A DNA stretch of 9,799 bases from CALCKU01 sp964571595. GTDB lineage: Bacteria > Pseudomonadota > Alphaproteobacteria > Caulobacterales > Maricaulaceae. Under the pieces are notes generated by a model, which did no database searches, had not been told where the DNA came from, and worked only from the letters and a program-made list of their open reading frames with translations. The stretch lies in contig CAZNCJ010000080.1 of NCBI GenBank assembly GCA_964571595.1, positions 1 through 9,799 of the forward strand, given 5' to 3'. Positions 1-6,317 of the stretch are shown here, one piece after another; position 1 is the first letter of the stretch, and every line of letters begins with the position of its first letter. The translations under genes were made by a program, and so were the position numbers.

Positions 1-55
<55 letters not shown>

Positions 56-72
56 ATTAAAAATGCTCGCGC

Positions 73-101
73 TATGTAACTTCCCACGCGTTTTAGGTCA
101 A
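73..101 (-). promoter_or_regulatory. Sigma-70 promoter of tRNA-Asp
   Basis: Read on the minus strand, a TTGACC -35 element (101-96) is followed by exactly 17 bases and a TACATA -10 element (78-73). The predicted start lies about ten bases before the mature 5' end of the tRNA at 55, which suits a stable RNA gene. The spacing and the -35 match are good and the -10 is moderate. Confidence 0.7.
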
Positions 102-176
102 TGTCGTTTTACGTGTTTCGGGCGTTTTTATCATTATATTTCATATAATCTACATTATGCAGACGAGGTGATGGGT

Positions 177-197
177 TAAGCCTTCGCCAAAGGCTTA
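177..197 (-). terminator. Stem-loop covering the stop codon of the deiodinase gene
   Basis: A perfect 8-bp inverted repeat, TAAGCCTT/AAGGCTTA, with a 5-base loop begins with the TAA stop codon itself on the minus strand. No run of T follows, so it may be a weak terminator or a 3'-end stabilising hairpin rather than a standard intrinsic terminator. Confidence 0.4.
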
Positions 198-890
198 TTT
201 GAGAGCGCTACTCTCATCCAAAAACGTACTGATTTGCCCAAGATCTTTTTTGATCAAAGCATGGGCCGGGACTTTGGCATCTTTGGCGGGATAGCCGACC
301 ACCATTAGGACAAAGGGTTTCTCGGATTGCGGTCTTTTACAGATATCGCGCAGAAAGCCCATAGGGGCGGGCGTATGGGTTAAAGTGCCCAGTCCGGCAT
401 TATGTAAGGCCGTGATGAGCATGCCTGTGGCGAGGCCAACAGATTCGGTGACGTAGTAATTCTTCTTGTCTTGTCCCGCGCTCTCCCCGCCGCGTTTTTG
501 CGCGAAGACCGCAATCAGCCACGGGGCTGTTTCCAGAAAGGGCTTTTGCGCGTCTGTGCCCAGCGGGGCGAGGGCGTCGAGCCATTCTTCAGAGGCGCGC
601 TTATTATAAAATTCTGCTTCCTCGGCTTCTGCAGCCAGTCGGATTTGGCGTTTTATCTCGGGATCGGAAATGGCGACAAAATACCAAGGCTGATGATTGG
701 CGCCGCTGGGCGCACTTGCTGCCGTCTTGAGGCAGGTTTCTATGAGGGCGCGAGGCACAGGCTTATCAGAAAAATCCCGTATGGTGCGGCGTTTGGACAA
801 TGTCTCTAGGAGTTTATCGGCGCGGTTTTGCATCTCATCAGGGGATATGTCCAAATCATAGCCGGTGAGCTCAACATATTTATCGTCCAT
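195..890 (-). CDS. Iodotyrosine deiodinase-like (halotyrosine dehalogenase) nitroreductase-fold flavoprotein
   Basis: This 231-residue protein belongs to the FMN-binding nitroreductase superfamily. It carries the FMN-contacting RRTIR (34-38), the loop SAPSGANHQPW (59-69) and TLTHTP (169-174), near the family's flavin N5-contacting Thr. It is best matched to the iodotyrosine deiodinase (IYD) branch. The lid residues that clamp the zwitterion of iodotyrosine in human IYD (Glu157, Tyr161, Lys182) align with Glu91, Tyr95 and Lys116 at identical spacing (4 and 21 residues), with a shared Trp at 103. The expected activity is reductive dehalogenation of iodo-, bromo- or chlorotyrosine using reduced FMN. 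No signal peptide is visible, so it should be cytoplasmic, unlike the membrane-anchored animal enzyme. The start was set at 890 because a perfect AGGAGG lies six bases upstream. A TTG at 926 would give a longer but poorly supported form. The alternative is a generic nitroreductase. The superfamily assignment is certain and the IYD branch likely. Confidence 0.85.
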   Translation of the reverse strand: MDDKYVELTGYDLDISPDEMQNRADKLLETLSKRRTIRDFSDKPVPRALIETCLKTAASAPSGANHQPWYFVAISDPEIKRQIRLAAEAEEAEFYNKRASEEWLDALAPLGTDAQKPFLETAPWLIAVFAQKRGGESAGQDKKNYYVTESVGLATGMLITALHNAGLGTLTHTPAPMGFLRDICKRPQSEKPFVLMVVGYPAKDAKVPAHALIKKDLGQISTFLDESSALK

Positions 891-896
891 AAGCGG

Positions 897-902
897 CCTC
901 CT
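897..902 (-). promoter_or_regulatory. Strong Shine-Dalgarno that fixes the deiodinase start
   Basis: AGGAGG on the minus strand, six bases before the ATG at 890. It lies downstream of the alternative starts at 926 and 920, so it favours the shorter protein. Confidence 0.8.
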
Positions 903-943
903 CATGTGCCATGCAGGCATGATCAATCTATGAGACCTCTCTT

Positions 944-976
944 ATTATATTTTCGCCTTTTGTCACAGTGTGAGAA
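944..976 (-). promoter_or_regulatory. Candidate deiodinase promoter with an overlapping palindrome
   Basis: On the minus strand a perfect TATAAT (949-944) could be a -10 element, placing the RNA start near 937 with a leader of about 47 bases. The -35 region (around 973-967) is a poor match to consensus but is covered by the palindrome TCACA-G-TGTGA (963-973). An extra matching T/A pair follows at 961/975 and another at 960/976. A palindrome over a weak -35 could be an operator. No regulator gene is present nearby to support this. Confidence 0.35.
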
Positions 977-1099
977 GAATTATTTCGTTTAGGGGTTTTA
1001 CACAGTGCCGGCGGGTAAACAGTACAGGTCAGCCTAGTCTTGACCCTTCATATGTTAATACCTTAAGCCAGAGCGAGGGTATAAATCTAAGAGGCTCAA

Positions 1100-1648
1100 A
1101 TGAATTCCGTGAAATTACGTCAGCTTACCATTTTGCTGCATTTATCTATTGCCGCCTTCCTCGCCCCTGCCTTTTTACTGGTTGCAGTATCGGGCGGGCT
1201 TTATCTTATCGGACAAAAGGGCGCGCAGACTTCAACGACATTGACATTACCTGCGGGAAGCGTGCTTGATTTTAAAAGCCCGACCCTAGAGGGCGAGGTG
1301 CGGGATTTGCTCGCGCGCGCCAATATTGATGAAGAGTTTGAATATATCAAAAACCGCGGAACCTTGATCCAGACACGTCCGACATCGCAAGCCTATGTCG
1401 AGTTTAAACAAGGTTCGGACGGTTTAGTTGCGACGCGCCATGTCCCAAATTTGCAAAAATCCATGATAGAATTACATAAAGGCCACGGGCCGCTTAAATT
1501 TAAAACCTATCAAAAACTTGTCGCCTTGGGCTTATTGGGCGTCGTGTTGGGCGGGTTTTTGGTCGGGCTTTTAGCCGCGAATTATCGGCGTAAAACACTC
1601 ATCGCAAGCGCACTGGGTTTTGTCGTCTTTTTCATTCTGGCCCTATAG
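1100..1648 (+). CDS. Small PepSY-type transmembrane protein
   Basis: This 182-residue protein has three predicted membrane segments: about 10-37, 138-160 and 165-182. The first is followed by an approximately 100-residue soluble stretch that should face the periplasm. The motif LHKGHGPLKFKTYQ (125-138), directly before the second helix, resembles the junction of PepSY-associated transmembrane proteins. These include small single-PepSY proteins and the larger family linked to siderophore or ferric-iron reduction. An AAGAGG Shine-Dalgarno lies five bases before the ATG. The gene ends 52 bases before mgtE on the same strand, so co-transcription is likely. A role in metal handling would fit that neighbour, but this is inference. 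The family call rests on the topology and the LHKGHG-helix signature, not on a full domain match. The specific function is unknown. Confidence 0.65.
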   Translation: MNSVKLRQLTILLHLSIAAFLAPAFLLVAVSGGLYLIGQKGAQTSTTLTLPAGSVLDFKSPTLEGEVRDLLARANIDEEFEYIKNRGTLIQTRPTSQAYVEFKQGSDGLVATRHVPNLQKSMIELHKGHGPLKFKTYQKLVALGLLGVVLGGFLVGLLAANYRRKTLIASALGFVVFFILAL

Positions 1649-1687
1649 GTTTTAGCTCTATAAGGGTGTCATAAATTAACACGCATT

Positions 1688-1694
1688 GAGAGGG
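1688..1694 (+). promoter_or_regulatory. Shine-Dalgarno supporting a TTG start for mgtE
   Basis: GAGAGGG sits six bases before the TTG at 1701. The upstream in-frame TTG at 1686 overlaps this element and has no ribosome site of its own, so 1701 is preferred. Confidence 0.65.
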
Positions 1695-1700
1695 CGAATT

Positions 1701-3116
1701 TTGTCGGACACAGATCGTAAAGCGGCCTTTGATAACTCGGAACCTGGTTCGGGTGAACGCATAAGTGAGCCGATTATTGGGGATATAAGCGCGGATACGA
1801 ATGTCATCGTTCAGGCTTTAGGTCAAATCGATGATAGCGCGCTCTATATACAGTTAAAAGACTTACACCCCGCTGATTTTTCAGACCAATTCGAGCAGCT
1901 TTCACCGCCGCAGCGTGAACAGCTTATCGACAGAGCAGGGGGTTTGATTACTGCGGATGTTCTAGCCGAGCTAGAAGACGAAATTGTAGAAGATATTCTT
2001 CCCTTATTGCCCGCCGCGCAAATTGCCCGCGCGATCACGACACTTGATAGTGATGATGCCACGCAAATTGTCGAGGAGATGGAGCCCACTCAGCTTGAAA
2101 CAGTTCTGGATGCATTGGCAGAGCCAGAGCGCGCGGTTTTAGAAGCGAGCCTTAGTTTCGATGAGGAAACGATTGGTCGCCTTATGCAGCGCGAATTTGT
2201 CGCCGCGCCGCCATTCTGGACGGTCGGAAATGCGATTGATCACATGCGCGCAACTGGCGAAGAGTTACCGGATCTGTTTTTTAATATTTACGTCATTGAT
2301 ACCGGGTTTCATCCGATAGGCTATATTCCTGTTTCACGTCTCATGCGCGCCCAACGCGAAGAAAGTCTTGAGACGATTATGGAGCGCACCCTTGTCACGA
2401 TCTCGCAAGATAAAGATCAGGAAGAAGCCGCCTTTTTGTTTGAGAAATATAATCTGATTTCAGCGCCCGTGACGGATAGTTCAGGCCGTATTGTAGGCAT
2501 GATGACTGTGGATGATGTCATTGAAATTATTCAGGACGAAAACAAGGAAGATATTCTGGCCTTGGCGGGGGTGAGCGAGGCTGGTTTGACGGATACGGCC
2601 TTTTCCATTTTACGCTCCCGCTGGCCGTGGCTTTTGATAAACCTTCTCACCGCTGTTCTGGCCTCTATTGTTATCTCGCAATTTGATTATGCCATTACCG
2701 AGATTGTGGCCCTCGCTGTACTTATGCCTATTGTTGCCTCCATGGGGGGCAATGCGGGCACACAGGCGCTGACAGTGGCCGTACGGGCCTTATCAGAGCG
2801 TGACCTGACCTCGCAAACGGCGTGGCGCGCAATCAGGCGTGAGAGCTTTGCTGCCATTATGATCGGGTTTATTTTTGCTTCGATAATGTTCTGTATTTCG
2901 TGGCTGTGGTTTCAGGATATACGCTTATCCATCGTGGTTTTCCTTGCGATGATAATAAACCATATTTGCGCCGGTATAGCCGGTATTTTGATACCATTGG
3001 GCTTAAAGCGCGTCGGAGCAGATCCGGCTGTGGCCTCATCGGTTTTTGTTACCACAGTTACGGATATAGTGGGCTTTTTTGCCTTTTTGGGCTTGGCGGT
3101 TATCTGGTTGCTCTAA
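1701..3116 (+). CDS. mgtE: MgtE-family magnesium transporter
   Basis: This 471-residue inner-membrane Mg2+ channel/transporter has the standard MgtE order. A soluble N-terminal superhelical domain (about 40-160) is followed by paired CBS domains (about 165-280) that sense cytoplasmic Mg2+. A five-helix pore domain runs from about 305 to the C-terminus. The family signature GGNAGTQ is at 349-355, just after the MPIVAS turn. Asp455 in the last helix (TTVTDIVGF) corresponds to the pore aspartate that coordinates Mg2+ in Thermus MgtE (Asp432). Length is normal for the family and nothing is missing. Start: TTG at 1701 behind GAGAGGG. A start at 1686 would add five residues. The gap to the PepSY gene upstream is too short for an Mg2+-sensing leader RNA, so regulation is probably by CBS gating of the protein. 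Confidence 0.95.
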   Translation: MSDTDRKAAFDNSEPGSGERISEPIIGDISADTNVIVQALGQIDDSALYIQLKDLHPADFSDQFEQLSPPQREQLIDRAGGLITADVLAELEDEIVEDILPLLPAAQIARAITTLDSDDATQIVEEMEPTQLETVLDALAEPERAVLEASLSFDEETIGRLMQREFVAAPPFWTVGNAIDHMRATGEELPDLFFNIYVIDTGFHPIGYIPVSRLMRAQREESLETIMERTLVTISQDKDQEEAAFLFEKYNLISAPVTDSSGRIVGMMTVDDVIEIIQDENKEDILALAGVSEAGLTDTAFSILRSRWPWLLINLLTAVLASIVISQFDYAITEIVALAVLMPIVASMGGNAGTQALTVAVRALSERDLTSQTAWRAIRRESFAAIMIGFIFASIMFCISWLWFQDIRLSIVVFLAMIINHICAGIAGILIPLGLKRVGADPAVASSVFVTTVTDIVGFFAFLGLAVIWLL

Positions 3117-3163
3117 AGGCCGTCTTGGCTTGAGAGATATTCAATGTGGGATGGGTTCGCGAA

Positions 3164-3188
3164 ATAGGTGAGAATATATTTCACTTAT
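3164..3188. repeat. Imperfect inverted repeat between mgtE and spmX
   Basis: Ten-base arms 3164-3173 and 3179-3188 pair with two G-T wobbles around a five-base AT loop, with core GTGA...TCAC. It could be an mgtE 3' hairpin, but no T-run follows directly. It could also be a regulator site about 30 bases before the possible spmX -24 element. The evidence for either role is weak. Confidence 0.3.
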
Positions 3189-3219
3189 CCCCCAATCGGC
3201 GCATTTTTTGCAAAGTTTC

Positions 3220-3234
3220 TGGCACTTATATTAT
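3220..3234 (+). promoter_or_regulatory. Possible degenerate sigma-54 (-24/-12) promoter of spmX
   Basis: TGGCAC (3220-3225) is a perfect -24 element. After five bases comes TTAT where TTGC is expected, so the -12 GC is replaced by AT. In Caulobacter, spmX is transcribed by sigma-54 RNA polymerase with the activator TacA, which makes the -24 match worth noting. Against it, the -12 core is lost and the resulting leader would be only about ten bases. Confidence 0.28.
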
Positions 3235-3254
3235 GTGTCACGGAATGAAACATT

Positions 3255-4733
3255 ATGGGCCAGCAATTTACTATATCTGAAATAGGGCTGAAACTTATCA
3301 AAACCTATGAAGGTTACAGACCTGTTGACCGCACACTTGTGTCCGGTCAGCGCGTTGTGGGCTATGGCCATCGTATTAGGGATGATGAAACCATGACCTT
3401 GTCCAAAAGCGAAGCCTTGTCGATCTTAAAAGACGATTTAGCACCTTTTGAAGATATGGTGAATGAAAACGTCTATGCGCCGTTATCACAGGGCCAGTTT
3501 GATGCTCTGTGCTCGCTTGCTTTTAATATTGGCCCGAAAGCCTTTTTGCAGTCCGATATCTTACGCGCTATCAATAATGGGCGTGTGTTGGACGCCGCCA
3601 GCGGATTTGATATTTGGCGTAAAAGCGAAATTGACGGCAAGACCTATGTCGTGGATGCTCTGGTGCGCAGGCGTGCAGCAGAAAAAAACTTGTTTCTAAG
3701 ACCGCAAGGCAAAACCGCTGCAGCCTCACGTATTGATTTACCGCCTGTACAAGACACGCAGTTGCAAACCCTCACCACAGCAGATGACTTACCCGTCTTT
3801 GCAGCAGATGACCGGATCGGCATTTCTGATGCGCCTTATGTAAGCCGTCTGCGCCCTTCTCGGCGCTTTGAGGACAATGTCGACAATACCTTATCTTCCA
3901 GCGAGGTCATTGAAGCTGATAAGACAGAAAATGCCGTTCTCAATCTCTTGGATATTGATATTGATGATCTGAATGTTTTAGGGCTTTCCGATGATGACAA
4001 CCAGAATGTTGAAGACGAGGTTCTTGAAAATATCGCGGAAATAGAGTCTGCAAGAACCTCAGAATTTGAAGATGCTGCGCAAGTGGAGCCGGCCTCACCT
4101 ATCGCGGAGGCCGCCTCAGAAGTGAGTGCGCTTTTGGATGCCTTAATTGATGATACGAGTGACTTGGAAGATACTAATTTTTCAGACGATCTGGTGGAAG
4201 AAAATGATATCTATATTCAGACGGCAGATATCTCTGACACAGATGTGAATGCTGACTTAATCGCCGAAGCTGAGGAGACTAGCCGGGCTCAGAATGAAAA
4301 CGTGCTGGCTTTTCCGGGCTCAGAGACTGCGCCAGTCACAGAAGGAATAGATCTGGACGATATGGATCTCCATGAGAGCGAGAGTTCGGACCCAGAAAAT
4401 ATGGAAATTCCGTCACAAAGTTCAAAAGATGAGGCTAAGGCCGTCGATAGTGCACAAAAATATATCAAACACGGGGCAGGCACAGATAAATCCCACAAAA
4501 CCAAATCCAGCGAGGGCCCGTTTTTTATTATGGTCGTTATCGGTTTGACAGTTATGGGCGGGTTTATTGGTTTGATCTTAAAAGGTACGACCAATGCACT
4601 GGGTGAAAATGGCCCGTTTTTGGCTTATTCCGGCTTTATGATCGGTCTTATGGTTTTTTGGGGTGCGCTCTTCTATCTGATCCGTGAAATCATTCGAGGA
4701 CGTAAGCAAAAAATTAACCTTCTCAATGAGTAA
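3255..4733 (+). CDS. spmX: SpmX-type polarity protein: degenerate muramidase domain with acidic linker and two C-terminal membrane helices
   Basis: This 492-residue protein has three parts. Residues 1-150 form a phage-type (GH24) lysozyme fold, with GLKLIKTYEGYR, VVGYGH (34-39), PLSQGQFDALCSLAFNIG (76-93) and RRRAAEKNLF (138-147). Residues from about 150 to 415 form a disordered linker in which close to 30 percent of positions 205-400 are Asp or Glu, with few basic residues. Two membrane helices follow (about 422-442 and 454-475), with a basic tail. This is the architecture of Caulobacter SpmX, which recruits and activates the histidine kinase DivJ at the stalked pole and binds PopZ. Of the T4-lysozyme triad (E-8-D-5-T), Glu19 is kept, but the Asp and Thr positions are Leu28 and Val34 at exact spacing. 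Hydrolysis is therefore unlikely, and an Asp-to-Leu change is a hallmark of SpmX as I recall it. Only a weak GGAA ribosome site precedes the ATG. A true endolysin is unlikely: there are no phage genes nearby. Confidence 0.88.
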   Translation: MGQQFTISEIGLKLIKTYEGYRPVDRTLVSGQRVVGYGHRIRDDETMTLSKSEALSILKDDLAPFEDMVNENVYAPLSQGQFDALCSLAFNIGPKAFLQSDILRAINNGRVLDAASGFDIWRKSEIDGKTYVVDALVRRRAAEKNLFLRPQGKTAAASRIDLPPVQDTQLQTLTTADDLPVFAADDRIGISDAPYVSRLRPSRRFEDNVDNTLSSSEVIEADKTENAVLNLLDIDIDDLNVLGLSDDDNQNVEDEVLENIAEIESARTSEFEDAAQVEPASPIAEAASEVSALLDALIDDTSDLEDTNFSDDLVEENDIYIQTADISDTDVNADLIAEAEETSRAQNENVLAFPGSETAPVTEGIDLDDMDLHESESSDPENMEIPSQSSKDEAKAVDSAQKYIKHGAGTDKSHKTKSSEGPFFIMVVIGLTVMGGFIGLILKGTTNALGENGPFLAYSGFMIGLMVFWGALFYLIREIIRGRKQKINLLNE

Positions 4734-4798
4734 AAGAGAAACCATTTTATTCTAGTCTATATCAGAATGTAAACGCTTTAGGCGTGAGCTATCTGATG

Positions 4799-4803
4799 AA
4801 GGA
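4799..4803 (+). promoter_or_regulatory. Shine-Dalgarno that sets the oxygenase start
   Basis: AAGGA lies seven bases before the ATG at 4811. The in-frame starts at 4784 (GTG) and 4796 (ATG) have no comparable site. Confidence 0.6.
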
Positions 4804-4810
4804 CTTAGAA

Positions 4811-5746
4811 ATGGACATTATTCGAAATTGGACCGCTGCACATACGCGTAAGTTTCAAAAGGAAATTTATACGTTCCAACATAATATTTCTAAAACGGGC
4901 TTATTTACAGATGAAGCCCTCATCGAGCTTTTAGGTAAGCACCCCTCACATCTACTGGATGTTTGCTCTATGGGAGAGGATACACATCCGGAATACCCAA
5001 ACCGTTTCCGGACGGGGGATTTTCGCGATAGTTCACCTGAAACTTTACTGGCGGCGGCTAAAGCAGGGCGTATCTGGATTAATGTCCGACAAGGCATGAA
5101 TTCGCATCCTGAATATAAAGCCGTTCTGGATCAAATGTATGGGTCGTTAAGTGAGAAAGTTGGGCAAAAAATAACCAATTCTCGGGGCGGGATTTTAATC
5201 TCTTCTCCGATCTCTCAAACACCTTATCACTTTGACAAAACGGAGACGATCCTCTGGCATGTCAGAGGGGCAAAGCGAATTTATATTTATCCGCAAACGG
5301 AAGAATTTATCAGTGATAAGGATTATGAAGAGATTGTTTTAAACATTCTTGATGATGATCTACCTTATAACGAATCTTTTGATAAATACGCTGAGGTTTA
5401 CGACCTTGCAGAAGACGAAGCTATTTTATGGCCACTAAATTCTCCGCACCGCGTGGATAATTCCGCCTTTTGTGTATCTGTGACAACGGAATATGGGACG
5501 TGGGCTAGCCGGTTTAAAAACACAGGCATGTTGGCAAATGCCACTTTACGTAAGAAATTAGGCTTGGAGACAAGCTGGCGCAATGAGGCGAAAATATCGC
5601 GTTATGTAAAATTTGTGATGGGTCAAGCCATCAAGACAACAGGTCTGGTCTCTAAACCTGAAGAGGCGGATATTGTCAGCTTTAAATTGGACCCGAGTGT
5701 CCCTAATTTTATTGTCGATACACCGCCTTATGAGCGTAATTTTTAA
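4811..5746 (+). CDS. JmjC/cupin-fold Fe(II)- and 2-oxoglutarate-dependent oxygenase, FIH-like
   Basis: This 311-residue soluble protein has an FIH-like JmjC core. The segment TPYHFDKTETILWHVRGAKR aligns without gaps to human FIH around its HxD motif. It gives metal ligands His140 and Asp142, a candidate 2-oxoglutarate-binding Lys155 (FIH Lys214) and Thr137 (FIH Thr196). The second metal histidine is His213 in LNSPHRVDN, preceded by DEAILWPL like the FIH GDVLYIP strand. All chemistry residues are therefore present and the enzyme should hydroxylate a substrate. Proteins, tRNA-linked factors and small molecules are all possible, and nothing here identifies which. The C-terminal 80 or so residues have no family I recognise. 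The gene follows spmX by 77 bases and precedes the DUF1489 gene by 65 bases on the same strand. Start at 4811 was chosen by its AAGGA site. Confidence 0.8.
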   Translation: MDIIRNWTAAHTRKFQKEIYTFQHNISKTGLFTDEALIELLGKHPSHLLDVCSMGEDTHPEYPNRFRTGDFRDSSPETLLAAAKAGRIWINVRQGMNSHPEYKAVLDQMYGSLSEKVGQKITNSRGGILISSPISQTPYHFDKTETILWHVRGAKRIYIYPQTEEFISDKDYEEIVLNILDDDLPYNESFDKYAEVYDLAEDEAILWPLNSPHRVDNSAFCVSVTTEYGTWASRFKNTGMLANATLRKKLGLETSWRNEAKISRYVKFVMGQAIKTTGLVSKPEEADIVSFKLDPSVPNFIVDTPPYERNF

Positions 5747-5750
5747 GATA

Positions 5751-5775
5751 AGCCCGGCTTTTTAAGCGCGGGGCT
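5751..5775 (+). other. Stem-loop between the oxygenase and DUF1489 genes
   Basis: AGCCC (5751-5755) pairs with GGGCT (5771-5775), with an inner GCTT/AAGC stem and a TTT loop. No T-run follows, so it is a poor terminator. It may be a processing or attenuation hairpin. A second AGCCC at 5793-5797 could pair with the same GGGCT instead. Confidence 0.45.
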
Positions 5776-5811
5776 CTCCCCTTAAGACAAAAAGCCCGCT
5801 ATAGCTTTGCT

Positions 5812-6246
5812 ATGACGGTGCATTTGCAAAAGCTCTCAGTTGGCTCTGAATCTATCCAGACCTTACAGGACTGGCAGGACCGTGTGGTGAAGCGACGAAC
5901 TGCGCGCGGCCTTAGCCCGCATCATGAACATGTTACGCGTATGACCCCTAAACGGGCCGCAGAGATATTAGATGGCGGTTCGATTTATTGGGTGATTAAA
6001 GGGGTTATTTTGTGTCGCAATGAAATCGTCGCCCTTGAGCCAGCCAAGACGCAGGATGGGCGTAAGGCGTGTTCGATATTAATGACGCCCAAACTCATTC
6101 CTGTCATACCGACACCCAAGCGTCCTTTTCAGGGTTGGCGTTATCTTAGCCAAGAGGATGCACCGGGCGATCTTAGTGTAATTTCGGGGGCAGAGGATTT
6201 ACCCGAACATTTACGTGCCCAGCTTGTTAATCTTGGGGCGTGGTAG
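5812..6246 (+). CDS. DUF1489 family protein
   Basis: This 144-residue protein of unknown function belongs to a family typical of Alphaproteobacteria. The family pattern is clear: an MTVHLQKLSVG start, the segment SIYWVIKGVI (57-66) followed by an RN-x-I-x-x-L turn, and the late PFQGWRYL motif. Length is normal for the family. No signal peptide or membrane segment is visible, so it should be cytoplasmic. It follows the oxygenase gene by 65 bases on the same strand. There is no Shine-Dalgarno before the ATG. The start codon lies in a small hairpin, and a TATAGC just upstream could be a -10 element producing a leaderless message. The start is supported by its agreement with the family N-terminus. 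No function can be assigned. Confidence 0.88.
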   Translation: MTVHLQKLSVGSESIQTLQDWQDRVVKRRTARGLSPHHEHVTRMTPKRAAEILDGGSIYWVIKGVILCRNEIVALEPAKTQDGRKACSILMTPKLIPVIPTPKRPFQGWRYLSQEDAPGDLSVISGAEDLPEHLRAQLVNLGAW

Positions 6247-6261
6247 TTGGCCCACCCTGGT

Positions 6262-6312
6262 CGGGAGAGCTGAGATAGAGCTCAAGCCCGTATATATTTA
6301 GACTTATTTTTA
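6262..6312 (+). terminator. Probable terminator after DUF1489
   Basis: A two-part stem, CGGG/CCCG outside and GAGCT/AGCTC inside (6262-6290), has an asymmetric internal loop and is followed by a T-rich stretch to about 6312. It is placed 16 bases after the DUF1489 stop, which suits termination of the plus-strand unit, though the hairpin is imperfect. Confidence 0.42.
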
Positions 6313-6317
6313 GGCAT

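Noticed and set aside
1040..1086. Promoter for the PepSY gene (TTGACC at 1040-1045, TATAAAT at 1080-1086)
   Set aside because: The TTGACC has no -10 at a proper distance, and using TATAAAT as -10 would start the RNA inside or after the ribosome site. Neither pairing is good enough to call.
970..1269. 99-codon open frame on the plus strand
   Set aside because: It overlaps the divergent promoter region and the PepSY gene in another frame, has no ribosome site, and its translation has no recognisable composition or domain.
1649..1700. Magnesium-sensing leader RNA before mgtE
   Set aside because: The gap is only 52 bases, too short for a known Mg2+ riboswitch, and shows no strong hairpin.
3255..3704. 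Phage endolysin, hinting at a prophage
   Set aside because: The domain lacks two catalytic residues, is fused to a long linker and two membrane helices as in SpmX, and has no holin, spanin or other phage gene nearby.
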